Assembly (NCBI GenBank): GCA_037015955.1
Contig: CP143548.1
Location: forward strand, 1,264,001-1,328,000
Source of the DNA: Lachnospiraceae bacterium JLR.KK008
GTDB taxonomy: Bacteria > Bacillota > Clostridia > Lachnospirales > Lachnospiraceae
Direction of reading: 5' to 3'
Length of the DNA stretch: 64,000 nucleotides
Shown here: positions 33,710-43,352 of the stretch, one piece after another
Position numbering within the stretch: the stretch's first letter is position 1
How the letters are laid out: each line of letters begins with the position of its first letter
Notes under the pieces: generated by a model
Seen by the model: the letters and a program-made list of their open reading frames with translations, nothing else
Database searches by the model: none
What the model was told of the DNA's origin: nothing
Position numbers and translations under genes: made by a program

Positions 33710-36700
33710 ATGGACAGAAGAGAGAAGATCGCGGAAATGCTTGCAGCAAGATCTGTTTGCAGGGAAGGTTCCCTTTCTTTTTCATGCCCAAAAGTAGAAT
33801 GCTGCGTGAAAGCAGGCCAGTCTGTGGAGGGGAGCTTTTGCATGACCGGGCGGGAAGACACCGTTCTGACAGGAACCGTTGTCACGGGTGATCTCCGTAT
33901 GCACTGTCTGAAATCTGAGTTTACAGGCAATCCGTCTGAAGTTTTTTACCGGTTTGACAGTACGGGGCTGGAGGAACGGGAAGTCTGCACGGGTGAGTTT
34001 AAGATCGTCTCCAATCAGGGAGAATATACCCTTCCTTATGCGATAACCGTTCAGCCCGAACTGTTTGAGACTTCTCTCGGCCCGATGAAAAATCTCTTTC
34101 ACTTTGCCAATCTGGCAAAGACTAACTGGAGAGAAGCTGTCGAGGTCTTTTACTCCCCTGGGTTTGAAACAGTACTTTCCGGTAATGACAGACAATATCT
34201 GAACGGATACCGGGCGCTCAGCGCACTGCCGAGGCAGGAACAGAAGGTGGAGGAATTTCTCATCTGGGTACGGAAGAAACAGCCGGTTGCCTATACTTGT
34301 GACCGGGACAGTGTCGTGATCTCCGCCTCGGAGGACATGATCCGTGAGGTCATTACCCTGACGAGAGACGGCTGGGGGCACACAAGACTTTTGGTGGAGA
34401 CAAAAGGGCGGTTCCTGCAGGCGGAAAAAGATGTGCTGACAGACGACGATTTTCTTGGCGATCAGTGCCACTGCGGGCTGATTATATTCCGGGATGCACT
34501 TCACGGAGGCCGCAATTACGGAAAGGTACGGTTTTTTAATGAATATGTCTCTTTGGAAATCGCCGTGTGTGCAGAGCATAAGAAGAGAACGCCTGTCAGA
34601 CGCAGGAAGGGCAAAAGACGGAAACTGCTGGAGTTTTACCAGCAATATCTTCAATACAGTGTAGGCAGGCTGTCCAAACAGGAGTGGCTGGCTTCCACAG
34701 AGGCTATTGTGTCAGGGATGAATTACTATGGCAAAGAAAATCCAGTCAAAGAATTGTTTCAGGCGCAGCTTCAACTGACAAAGGAACGGTATAAAGAAGC
34801 GAAATGGCTTCTCGACTATGCGGGAAATGTGATTGTACCGGAGGAAACAAGACCGGAGACAGTCTGTTATTATCTGTATCTGACGACACTGACGAGCAAA
34901 GACGGACATTATATCCGGGCGGTGACAGAGGAAATCCGGCGGATCTATCAGACTGATCCGACAAACTGGCAGGTCGCCTGGCTGCTTTTGTATCTGGATG
35001 AAGAGTGTGGAAAAAGTGTTTCCAGGAAATGGCTTTTTCTCGAACAACAGTTTGAAAGAGGGTGTCGCAGTCCGATCTGGTATATGGAGGCTGCGATGCT
35101 TGTCAGGAAGAATCCGGCACTTTTGATGAAGACAACGCCCTTTGTCATGCAGACGCTTAACTTCATGGCGAAATATGATTTTCTGACGGATGCCTGTATC
35201 GGGCAGGTGCATTATCTGGCTGACAGGCTGAAGCAGTATTCAGAGAGGATGTATGCCGTCCTGCAAGTCTGCTATGAAAAGAAGAAAGACGTGGAGACGC
35301 TGCGGGCTATCTGTACGCTTCTGATTAAGGGAAATAAGATCGGTCCGGCATATGCCGTCTGGTATCGAAAAGGGATCGAATGTGAACTGTGGATCACCAG
35401 ATTGTATGAACACTATATTCTTTCTGTTGATCTGCAAAAGAAAGAGAGCATACCGGCGGCCGCGCTCCGCTATTTTTCATACCGCAGTGAGCTGCCGTAT
35501 GAGCGGATGGCCTATCTGTATGCGTATGTGATGCGCAGACGGGATAAATATCCTGATCTGTACCGGGCGTATTTCCCGGACATGGAGAGGTTTTTGACGG
35601 AACAGCTGGAAAAGAGACGGATGAACCAGGACATCGCATTTGTATTCCATGAGATGATACAGGAGGGAATGGTCTCCGAAGAACTGCTTGGCAGATATGC
35701 GGACCGGCTGTTCTACCATGAGATCCGGGTGGAGGCATCCGACATCTGCCGGGTCATCGTTGTCTATGGAAAGCTGAGAAATGAGACGATATGGCCGGTG
35801 AGCGACGGTGTGGCCTATGTGCCTCTCTATGACAGAGATTTCTGCCTGATCTTTGAGAAAGAGTCCGGAAGCCGTTTTATTTATGAGATCCCATATGAGG
35901 ATCAGACACTTTTTTATCCGGAAGAAATGCTGTCCGACATCATTCCCGACAATGCGGGTCTGTTTGTGGAGGAGGTCGGCGTTGCGCTCTATCAGTGCGA
36001 GCATGGAAAGTGCTATACGGTCGTGGACAAAGGAAATGTGCGCTATGCCCAGCGGCTTTGGAGCAGTGGGCAGATCCGGGAAGCATACAGGGATGAGCTG
36101 GGGATGAAGCTGCTCCAGTATTTTTACCAGCAGGATCAGCCTGAGGAGATGGATCAATATCTGACAGGGCTACATCCCAATCGTATGAACGCGAGAGAAC
36201 GGTCGGAGACCGTACGCTATCTGCTCTCGCGGGGCCTGTATGATACCGCTTATGAATGGATTGTCAGGTATGGGGCGGAGAAGGTGAAGCCAAAAGTGAT
36301 CGCCCGTCTGTGCAGCAGGCTGCTGCCGCGGTACGATTACATGGAAGCGGAAAACCTGACGATACTGGCGCATATGGCATTCCAGAGAGGGAAATATGAC
36401 GAAGATATTCTGTGTTATCTCAGCAGATACTTCCGGGGAACCGTGCGGGAGCTTTGGGAACTCTGGTACGCCTGTGACCAGTTTGACACAGGAAGTTATG
36501 AGCTCTGTGAGAGACTGCTTCTGCAGATGCTTTTTGCCGGCGAATATATCGCGGAGGAGGCAGAGGTCTACAGGAAATATCTGGAAGGCAGCGCGGATGA
36601 GAAATTGGCCGATGCCTGCCTTGCACACTTTGCCTGGCAGTATTTTATGTATGATCAGGAACTGGCGCCTTTTATCTGGAGAGAATTAACGCGTAAGAGT

Positions 36701-37279
36701 CGCAACGGAGAGCAGCAGGATGAGATCTGCGAGCTTGCACTCTTAAAATATTTTGCCGGGAAGAGCGGTCTGGAAGATGAGGAACGGCAGATGGTGCAGG
36801 AGTTCATGGACGATCTGATCCTGAAGAGAGGAATCGTCTTCCCGTTTTTCCGAAAATTTGCGGACATGATTCCGGCGATGGACTGTTACATGGATAAAAC
36901 GTTTCTCGAATACCGCTCAGAGACAGAAAACCCGGTCATCCTTCACTATATGCGCAAGTCCCGGGATAAGAGCGGGGAATACCGGATGGAAGAACTGAAA
37001 AACTGTTATGCCGGTATTTATGTCAGGAGTTTCCAGCTCTTTGCGGGCGAGGTCGTACAGTATTATATTACCGAGAAAAAGGGAGAAAAGGAAAAGCTGG
37101 TGGAAAGCGGCACTTTGGGCGGAGACGGAGAAGCGGACAGGTCAGAGGTGGGACGTTTTGGGATGATCAATCATTTGATCGACGATGCTTTGCATGGCAG
37201 GGAAGAAAAGGCCAGGAAGATACTGGGGCAATATTATGAGACGGAGTTTTCTGCCGGAAAATTGTTTACACTTTTGTAA
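33710..37279 (+). CDS. Very large protein of unknown function (DUF5717-like), first gene of a four-gene operon
   Basis: 1189 residues from ATG 33710; a TTG at 33707 is less likely. Residues 1-150 are beta-rich (EGSFCMTGREDTVLTGTVVT, FKIVSNQGEYTLPYAITV), a possible Ig-like or carbohydrate-binding fold. Residues ~300-1000 are almost wholly helical and suggest long TPR/HEAT-type solenoids (FQAQLQLTKERYKEAKWLL; WYRKGIECELWITRLYEHY). A beta-containing domain near 660-780 (SDICRVIVVYGKLRNETIWP) interrupts the helices. There is no signal peptide or membrane span. From memory it matches a Lachnospiraceae family called DUF5717. The next gene starts 21 nt later. Confidence 0.7.
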   Translation: MDRREKIAEMLAARSVCREGSLSFSCPKVECCVKAGQSVEGSFCMTGREDTVLTGTVVTGDLRMHCLKSEFTGNPSEVFYRFDSTGLEEREVCTGEFKIVSNQGEYTLPYAITVQPELFETSLGPMKNLFHFANLAKTNWREAVEVFYSPGFETVLSGNDRQYLNGYRALSALPRQEQKVEEFLIWVRKKQPVAYTCDRDSVVISASEDMIREVITLTRDGWGHTRLLVETKGRFLQAEKDVLTDDDFLGDQCHCGLIIFRDALHGGRNYGKVRFFNEYVSLEIAVCAEHKKRTPVRRRKGKRRKLLEFYQQYLQYSVGRLSKQEWLASTEAIVSGMNYYGKENPVKELFQAQLQLTKERYKEAKWLLDYAGNVIVPEETRPETVCYYLYLTTLTSKDGHYIRAVTEEIRRIYQTDPTNWQVAWLLLYLDEECGKSVSRKWLFLEQQFERGCRSPIWYMEAAMLVRKNPALLMKTTPFVMQTLNFMAKYDFLTDACIGQVHYLADRLKQYSERMYAVLQVCYEKKKDVETLRAICTLLIKGNKIGPAYAVWYRKGIECELWITRLYEHYILSVDLQKKESIPAAALRYFSYRSELPYERMAYLYAYVMRRRDKYPDLYRAYFPDMERFLTEQLEKRRMNQDIAFVFHEMIQEGMVSEELLGRYADRLFYHEIRVEASDICRVIVVYGKLRNETIWPVSDGVAYVPLYDRDFCLIFEKESGSRFIYEIPYEDQTLFYPEEMLSDIIPDNAGLFVEEVGVALYQCEHGKCYTVVDKGNVRYAQRLWSSGQIREAYRDELGMKLLQYFYQQDQPEEMDQYLTGLHPNRMNARERSETVRYLLSRGLYDTAYEWIVRYGAEKVKPKVIARLCSRLLPRYDYMEAENLTILAHMAFQRGKYDEDILCYLSRYFRGTVRELWELWYACDQFDTGSYELCERLLLQMLFAGEYIAEEAEVYRKYLEGSADEKLADACLAHFAWQYFMYDQELAPFIWRELTRKSRNGEQQDEICELALLKYFAGKSGLEDEERQMVQEFMDDLILKRGIVFPFFRKFADMIPAMDCYMDKTFLEYRSETENPVILHYMRKSRDKSGEYRMEELKNCYAGIYVRSFQLFAGEVVQYYITEKKGEKEKLVESGTLGGDGEADRSEVGRFGMINHLIDDALHGREEKARKILGQYYETEFSAGKLFTLL

Positions 37280-37300
37280 TGCGGATAAAAGGCGATCAGA

Positions 37301-38560
37301 ATGTTTTTGGATAAAGAGACTTTTACAGGAAAGAAAAATAAGATCATTGTCGGATATGATCTGGGAGACCAATGGTCTCAGATCAGCTTCTGCCATTTTG
37401 ACGGGGAGGAACCGAGGACATTATCGGTGGTGGCCGGGGAAGAGCAGTATGATTTTCCGACCGTTTTATGCCGCCGCAGGGAAGTTGATCAGTGGGTCTG
37501 CGGAAAGGAAGCGGTGAAGCTGGCGGCGGAAGGCCGGGGGATGGCGGTGGAACACCTGCTGACACTGGCGAGAGATGGCAGTGAAGTGGAGGTAGGGGAA
37601 GAAAAGCTCGATCCGGTTGCTTTGCTGGCACTGTTTATAAAGCGGAGTCTGTCGCTTCTGGGCATGAATGCGCTCACTCAGCAGATCGATCTGATGATGA
37701 TCACGGTGGAGGAACTGGACAGACGTACGATAGAAGTGCTGAGTCAGGCAGTATCACTCATGCAGCTTTCCGCAGAGCAGATCAGTTTTCAGAGCTATGC
37801 GGAGAGCTTTTATCATTACATGCTTCATCAGCCGAGGGAACTCTGGCTGGGAGAGGCGTTTGTCTGTGACTATGAGAATGCAGGGATGAAGACGTATCGC
37901 CTGGAGTGCAATAAACGGACGACGCCTGTCGTCGCCTATGTGGAAGACCGGGAGTATCCACAGATGCAGGACGACGACGGGATGCTGCTGAATATTCTTG
38001 AAGAAAACTGCGGCGAGAGAACGGTCTCTTCCGCCTATCTGATTGGCAGAGGATTTGAGGGAGACTGGTATCAACAGTCTCTCCGCTATCTGTGCCGGGG
38101 CAGGCGGGTTTTCAAAGGCAATAATCTGTACAGCAAAGGGGCCTGTTTTGGCGCAAGAGCAAAGGTGATTCCGGATGAGACGGAAAAGCAGTATGTATTT
38201 CTCGGCAAAGATAAGCTGCAGGCTAATGTGGGTATGGGGGCGCTGCGCAGGGGCGAGGACTCTTACTATGCGCTTTTACATGCGGGGACCAACTGGTTTG
38301 AGGCGCAGAAGCAGTGCGAGTTTTATCTTGAGAGCGGCAATTCCTTTTCTATCCGTGTTATTTCTCTGACAGGGAAGGAAAGTAAGGAGATCGAGATCAT
38401 ATTGAACGATCTGCCGGTTCGCAGTGAACGCGCGACACGGATCAGGATGCTGATCACTATGGAGTCGGGAGAGGATGTGTCGGTGACGATGGAGGATCTG
38501 GGCTTTGGAGAGATCTATCCTGCGACTCATAAGATCTGGCAGGAGCATTTCAAGATCTGA
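37301..38560 (+). CDS. Actin/Hsp70-fold protein (DUF5716-like)
   Basis: 419 residues. The start KIIVGYDLGDQWSQISFCHF is the phosphate-1 loop pattern of the actin/Hsp70 ATPase fold (compare GIDLGTTNS), and SAYLIGRGFEGDWYQQSLRY plus NNLYSKGACFGA near residues 245-290 mimic the phosphate-2/adenosine region. The last ~120 residues form a separate beta domain (FLGKDKLQANVGMGALRRGE). The usual Hsp70 substrate-binding domain is absent. I recall relatives as DUF5716, always beside the large protein. It probably acts as an ATP-dependent switch for its neighbours; this is inference. Confidence 0.65.
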   Translation: MFLDKETFTGKKNKIIVGYDLGDQWSQISFCHFDGEEPRTLSVVAGEEQYDFPTVLCRRREVDQWVCGKEAVKLAAEGRGMAVEHLLTLARDGSEVEVGEEKLDPVALLALFIKRSLSLLGMNALTQQIDLMMITVEELDRRTIEVLSQAVSLMQLSAEQISFQSYAESFYHYMLHQPRELWLGEAFVCDYENAGMKTYRLECNKRTTPVVAYVEDREYPQMQDDDGMLLNILEENCGERTVSSAYLIGRGFEGDWYQQSLRYLCRGRRVFKGNNLYSKGACFGARAKVIPDETEKQYVFLGKDKLQANVGMGALRRGEDSYYALLHAGTNWFEAQKQCEFYLESGNSFSIRVISLTGKESKEIEIILNDLPVRSERATRIRMLITMESGEDVSVTMEDLGFGEIYPATHKIWQEHFKI

Positions 38561-38588
38561 GCAGTGAAAGTATGGGTGAGGAGAGGCG

Positions 38589-39419
38589 ATGGGCAGAGTA
38601 ATTCTTTGCATGGGTAATGTGGCAAAAACACCATATCTGATCAGGAAAGCCGACATTTCGGTGTATACAGTGGAGGAACTCTGTTATTGCATCCGGGAAA
38701 ATACTTTTCTGATGGACGAAGATATGGTGTGCAGGGAACTGGTAGACTGGCTGCGTCAGGAATGCGGGTTGTCCGAACTGGCGGATTCCCTGCGCGGGTA
38801 TCTGCGGGGCAGGCCGTCTGTCAGCAGTTTTCTGACAGAAATTATGGAGTATGCTGGCTTCTATCCAAGGGAAGAGATCAGACGAATCCGGCAGTTTCTG
38901 GAAGCAGAGGCCTGGCAGAGCGAGTATGAGCGTCAGAAAAACGCGGCAGACTATCTGGCAGGCAACGGGAAATACGAGCTTGCGATGATGCGGTACCATG
39001 AACTGCTGCAGGATATTCCGCAGGAAGAAATTCTCCTGCGTGCCAGAATCGTCCACAACATGGGATATGTGAGCAGTCAGTTATTTCTGTTTGACAGAGC
39101 GGCGAAGTTTTTTTACAATGCTTATGAGCTGTCAGGAGAGGGTGAGAGCTTTCTGCAGTTTCTGGCAGCCAGACGGATGCAGCTCGATGAAAAGTCATAT
39201 GTGGACTTTATTGCAGGGCTTTCGGAAGACTGCTACGGGATAACAATGGAACTGGAAAAGCGGGTGGAACAGGTCGCACAGGAGTGGCAGCAGAGCGGTC
39301 AGGCAAAGGAGCTTGGGTGGCTGGAAGAGCAAAGCGGCGACGGACACTGCCTGGAGCTGTTAGAGGACGCTGCCGGCCAGATGAAAGAAAAATATCGCAG
39401 TATGATAAGAGAGAAATAG
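38589..39419 (+). CDS. TPR-like helical protein of the four-gene operon
   Basis: 276 residues. The N-terminal ~100 residues (VILCMGNVAKTPYLIRKADI, VYTVEELCYCIRENTFLMDE) begin with a conserved-looking CMGNVAKTPY block I cannot assign; the remainder is helical with at least two TPR-like repeats (NGKYELAMMRYHELLQDIPQ; LFDRAAKFFYNAYELSGEGE). Soluble, no signal peptide. AGGAGAG precedes ATG 38589, and the next ATG follows the stop codon directly. Confidence 0.65.
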   Translation: MGRVILCMGNVAKTPYLIRKADISVYTVEELCYCIRENTFLMDEDMVCRELVDWLRQECGLSELADSLRGYLRGRPSVSSFLTEIMEYAGFYPREEIRRIRQFLEAEAWQSEYERQKNAADYLAGNGKYELAMMRYHELLQDIPQEEILLRARIVHNMGYVSSQLFLFDRAAKFFYNAYELSGEGESFLQFLAARRMQLDEKSYVDFIAGLSEDCYGITMELEKRVEQVAQEWQQSGQAKELGWLEEQSGDGHCLELLEDAAGQMKEKYRSMIREK

Positions 39420-39420
39420 G

Positions 39421-40647
39421 ATGGGATGGATTAATAAAATATTTCAGAAAAAAGTATTTCAAAAACCATTATTTCAGAAATGGTTTGGCAAAACCAGAAA
39501 AGATAACTACGGGGAAGAGACGGAAGATAATTCAGAATCCCCTGTTCTTTGCCGCGACAATATAGATTTGCATGATCGGAGTCAGAGACAGCGTTATGTG
39601 CACAGTTGTCTGGAACAGATGAAAGACGCACAGACGCAGATCGGGCATCTGACGAAAGAGTACAGCATGGTTACTTCCTATCTGACAGACATGGAAGAGA
39701 TCGAGGCGCTGCCTCCTTCTGAAAAAAAAGCGCTCGCTGCCGTGGCGGATAAGATCAGTGGATACGAGAGCGAAAAGAACGTCTACGAGAGAGGGGAAAA
39801 CCGAATGCCGGAAGCGGACTTTTCCCGGATCGAACAGATGGAACAGGAAGTGGAGGAAGGCATCGGGAAGCTGCGTTCAGCGGAAGAGTATCAGGAAAAG
39901 ATCCGTCAGGACATGCGCAGGCTCGGCGGAGAACGCCATGCCTACCAGTACCGGAAACATGATCTGAAAAATACAATGGAAAATATGCGGGGCATGATGA
40001 TCATTATCAGTTTCGCCTTTATCACCTGCATGGTGATCTTGTTTCTCCTGCAGGCGCTGCTGGAGATGGACATCGGAATCGGGTATATTCTGACGGCTGC
40101 GGTCACGGCGTTTGCAGTCTTTCTCATCTATATGAAATATACGGAGGCGGCAAAAGAAAAAAAGCAGGTGGAGAGGGCCATTAACCGGCTGATCCTTTTA
40201 CAGAACCGGGTGAAGATCCGTTATGTGAATAATACAAATCTTCTGGAATATCTGTACGTTAAATATACGGTGGCATCCTCGGAAGAGCTGGCCCGGCTCT
40301 GGGAACAGTATGAGAAAGAAAAAGAAGAGCGGCGGAAATTCCGCGAACTGTATGTGGAGCTTGACTATCAGCGCAAGGAACTGCTGCAGATTCTTCGCCG
40401 TTTCCAGGTAAAAGACCCTGAAGTGTGGCTGTACCAGACACAGGCAATCACGGACCACAGTGAGATGGTGGAGATTCGCCATAAGCTGATCCAGCGCCGT
40501 CAGAAACTGCGGAAACAGATGGAATATAACGAAGGTCTTGCGGAGAGTGCGCAGGCAGAAGTCAGGGCGCTGGCAGAGGAATTTCCTGCCTTTGCGCCGG
40601 AGATCATGGAGCTTGTCTCTCAGTATGAGGAAACCGAGGCGTCGTGA
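39421..40647 (+). CDS. Coiled-coil membrane protein of the four-gene operon
   Basis: 408 residues. A basic, Lys/Phe-rich start (INKIFQKKVFQKPLFQKWFG), a coiled-coil region (about 60-180, with DMEEIEALPPSEKKALAAVA), two adjacent membrane spans near 190-235 (MMIIISFAFITCMVILFLL; YILTAAVTAFAVFLIYM), and a second long coiled coil to the end. Both coiled coils would be on the same side of the membrane, most likely the cytoplasm. Likely the membrane anchor or scaffold of the system. Confidence 0.65.
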   Translation: MGWINKIFQKKVFQKPLFQKWFGKTRKDNYGEETEDNSESPVLCRDNIDLHDRSQRQRYVHSCLEQMKDAQTQIGHLTKEYSMVTSYLTDMEEIEALPPSEKKALAAVADKISGYESEKNVYERGENRMPEADFSRIEQMEQEVEEGIGKLRSAEEYQEKIRQDMRRLGGERHAYQYRKHDLKNTMENMRGMMIIISFAFITCMVILFLLQALLEMDIGIGYILTAAVTAFAVFLIYMKYTEAAKEKKQVERAINRLILLQNRVKIRYVNNTNLLEYLYVKYTVASSEELARLWEQYEKEKEERRKFRELYVELDYQRKELLQILRRFQVKDPEVWLYQTQAITDHSEMVEIRHKLIQRRQKLRKQMEYNEGLAESAQAEVRALAEEFPAFAPEIMELVSQYEETEAS

Positions 40648-40706
40648 ACCGGCGTTCGTTACAGCCTTGAGGCAGACTGTTCCTTCCGGCATCTGCTTTC
40701 TTTCTG

Positions 40707-40735
40707 TTGACAGCGGCACTTTATCGTGGTAGTAT
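40707..40735 (+). promoter_or_regulatory. Promoter of the amino-acid ABC importer
   Basis: TTGACA (40707-40712) and TAGTAT (40730-40735), spacer 17 nt. It starts within 60 nt of the previous stop codon. Confidence 0.6.
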
Positions 40736-40787
40736 ACAGAAGTACGTTGTTTCCCGCACAGGGAGACAGGGAGAAGGAGGAAAAGTT

Positions 40788-41678
40788 ATGAAAAAATTAG
40801 TTTCGATCGTATGTATGCTTTCGATAACGGCAACGATGCTGGTGGCCTGTGGGAACAGTGACAATGCGGGAGCTGAGCAGCCGGCAGAGACTGAGGCTCC
40901 GGCGCAGGACAGCAGCTTACAGGAAGATGCTGCGGAGACGGAAGGCGCGTCTGTGGCAGGAGGGCGGACGACCTTTACGGTAGGATTTGACGCAGAATTT
41001 CCGCCGTATGGCTATAAGGATGACTCCGGAGAGTATGTGGGCTTTGACCTTGATCTTGCCCGTGCCGTATGTGAGAAGAATGGCTGGGAATTTGTGGCAC
41101 AGCCGATCGACTGGGATGCGAAAGACATGGAGTTATCTTCCGGTTCTATCGACTGCATCTGGAATGGCTTTACAATGAACGGACGTGAGGAGGACTACAC
41201 ATGGAGCGTGCCTTATATTGATAACAGCCAGGTATTTGTCGTTCCGGCGGAAGGCGGCATTGCCTCCAAAGCGGATCTGGCAGGCAAGATTGTCGGTGTG
41301 CAGAAAGATTCTTCCGCGCTGGCAGCGCTCACCGATGAAGAGAATCAGGAAAATCTGGATCTGGCCGCTTCTTTTGCCAATCTGGTAGAATATGCGGATT
41401 ACAATACGGCCTTTATGGATCTGGAGCAGGGCGCAATCGAAGCCCTGGCGATTGATATTGGTGTTGCCAACTATCAGATCGAGTCGCGAGGCGATGGTTT
41501 CGTCATGCTGGATGAAGCTCTTGCCACGGAACAGTATGGGATCGGCTTCCTCAAAGGCAACAGCGAATTAAAAGATACGGTGGAACAGTCTTTGCTGGAG
41601 CTGTATGAAGAAGGCGTTGTCGCAGAGACAGCAGAGAAATACGGTATCGACAGTTCCATGATCTGCCTGGGGAAATAA
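40788..41678 (+). CDS. Amino-acid ABC transporter substrate-binding lipoprotein
   Basis: 296 residues from ATG 40788, with AAGGAGG 7 nt upstream. A lipoprotein signal peptide ends at MLVACGN (lipobox cysteine at 22), followed by an acidic linker. The mature domain has the type II periplasmic-binding fold for polar amino acids: TFTVGFDAEFPPYGYKDDSG, GFDLDLARAVCEKNGW, and NGFTMNGREEDYTWS. First gene of a binding protein-permease-ATPase importer, most like those for glutamine, cystine or arginine-type substrates. Confidence 0.88.
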   Translation: MKKLVSIVCMLSITATMLVACGNSDNAGAEQPAETEAPAQDSSLQEDAAETEGASVAGGRTTFTVGFDAEFPPYGYKDDSGEYVGFDLDLARAVCEKNGWEFVAQPIDWDAKDMELSSGSIDCIWNGFTMNGREEDYTWSVPYIDNSQVFVVPAEGGIASKADLAGKIVGVQKDSSALAALTDEENQENLDLAASFANLVEYADYNTAFMDLEQGAIEALAIDIGVANYQIESRGDGFVMLDEALATEQYGIGFLKGNSELKDTVEQSLLELYEEGVVAETAEKYGIDSSMICLGK

Positions 41679-41794
41679 AAGTCAACATATGGTAAGGGAT
41701 GAAAGGGGAATCCTTCATCCCTTATTGGCTATACAGACATAAATATTAAGAGAAACAGAAGAGATAGAAGTGACTTTATTCTGGAGGAAATACA

Positions 41795-42445
41795 ATGAAT
41801 TTCACATTGATGGTTGCACAATTAGGGGAAGGAATGGTAATTACGGCAGAGATCTTTTTTCTGACATTGTTGTTTTCCCTGCCGCTGGGACTGGTCATTG
41901 CTTTTGGCAGAATGTCCAGACATTTCTCTCTGCGGACGCTTACAAAACTATACATATCCGTCATGCGGGGGACGCCGCTGATGCTTCAGCTGATCGTCGT
42001 GTATTTCTCTCCGTACTATGTGTTTGGCATGAAAATTTCTGCTTCGTACCGTTTTACGGCGGTGATTCTGGCATTTGCCCTGAATTATGCCGCATACTTT
42101 GCTGAAATCTACAGAGGCGGTATTGAATCCATGCCCATCGGGCAGTATGAGGCCGCACAGGTGCTCGGCTACAGCAAAGTGCAGACGTTCTGTAAGATCA
42201 TTCTTCCTCAGGTCATCAAGAGGATTCTGCCTTCGATCACAAATGAGACGATCACACTTGTCAAAGACACCTCGCTGGCATTTGTGCTGGCAGTTGTGGA
42301 GATGTTTACGGCGGCCAAGCAGATTGCTGCCAAGGAGACAACGATAATCCCGCTGATGGCAGCAGGCGTATTTTATTACATATTTAATCTTGTGGTAGCT
42401 GCCTTTATGGAGCATCTGGAAAAGAAACTTGGCTATTACAGATAG
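41795..42445 (+). CDS. Amino-acid ABC transporter permease
   Basis: 216 residues with five membrane spans. The EAA loop (EAAQVLGYSKVQTFCKIILP) and the early RGTPLMLQLIVVY block mark the HisM/GlnP permease family. AGGAGG-like site (GGAGG at 41782-41786) before ATG 41795. The ATPase gene follows 18 nt downstream. Confidence 0.9.
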   Translation: MNFTLMVAQLGEGMVITAEIFFLTLLFSLPLGLVIAFGRMSRHFSLRTLTKLYISVMRGTPLMLQLIVVYFSPYYVFGMKISASYRFTAVILAFALNYAAYFAEIYRGGIESMPIGQYEAAQVLGYSKVQTFCKIILPQVIKRILPSITNETITLVKDTSLAFVLAVVEMFTAAKQIAAKETTIIPLMAAGVFYYIFNLVVAAFMEHLEKKLGYYR

Positions 42446-42463
42446 ACAGATAGGAGGAAGAAG

Positions 42464-43219
42464 ATGAAATATCTGGAGATCAAACATTTAAAAAAGACCT
42501 TTGGCGCTCTGCAGGTGCTGAAGGATATTTCCCTGTCTGTAGAGGAAGGGGAGGTGGTGTCAGTCATCGGACCTTCCGGTTCCGGAAAGTCGACACTGCT
42601 GCGCTGTGCCACGATGCTGGAACGCATGGACGGCGGCAGTCTTTCTTACATGGGGGAGGCAGCGGCCTGGGAGGAAAACGGCAAATGTGTCTATGCGCCG
42701 AAGAATGAACTGAAACGGATTCGCAAAAACTACGGGCTGGTATTTCAGAGCTTCCATCTCTTTCCCCATTACAATGTGCTGAAAAATATTACAGATGCGC
42801 CAATCAGTGTAGATCATGTATCAAAGGCGGAGGCGGAGACGCGTGCTGAGAAGCTATTGCTTCAGCTTGGATTGGAAGATAAGAAGGAGGCCTATCCTTT
42901 TCAGCTTTCCGGCGGACAGCAGCAGAGAGTATCCATTGCCCGTGCGCTCGCTCTGCAGCCGAAAATACTGTTTTTTGATGAACCGACGTCCGCACTCGAT
43001 CCGGAACTGACCGGGGAAGTGCTGAAGGTCATCAAGGAGCTGGCGAAAGAGCAGATGACGATGATTATTGTCACGCACGAGATGCAGTTTGCCAGAGAAT
43101 TGTCTGACCGGATCATTTTTATGGAGGAAGGCGTGATCCGCCAGCAGGGCACACCGGAAGAGCTGTTTGGCAATCCGGATGAACGTGTAAAAGAGTTTAT
43201 CGGGAAATTTCAGGCGTGA
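42464..43219 (+). CDS. Amino-acid ABC transporter ATP-binding protein
   Basis: 251 residues. Walker A GPSGSGKSTLLRC, Q-loop LVFQSFHLF, signature FQLSGGQQQRVSIARAL, Walker B ILFFDEPTSALD and H-loop VTHEMQFA are all intact. The GlnQ/HisP type energises the permease upstream. A stretch of about 20 residues (SYMGEAAAWEENGKCVYAP) is inserted between Walker A and the Q-loop, which some family members have. Confidence 0.93.
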   Translation: MKYLEIKHLKKTFGALQVLKDISLSVEEGEVVSVIGPSGSGKSTLLRCATMLERMDGGSLSYMGEAAAWEENGKCVYAPKNELKRIRKNYGLVFQSFHLFPHYNVLKNITDAPISVDHVSKAEAETRAEKLLLQLGLEDKKEAYPFQLSGGQQQRVSIARALALQPKILFFDEPTSALDPELTGEVLKVIKELAKEQMTMIIVTHEMQFARELSDRIIFMEEGVIRQQGTPEELFGNPDERVKEFIGKFQA

Positions 43220-43352
43220 GAGGAGGATTCAGACTTTGCTCCCCTGCCCGGTCAGGGGGCGTTAATCAGTTAAATCAGCAGCTCCAAATCAGAATCAATT
43301 TTGAGAATATTTTAGGGGTACGTAGCAAATTATTTCAGGAGGTATGAATTAC

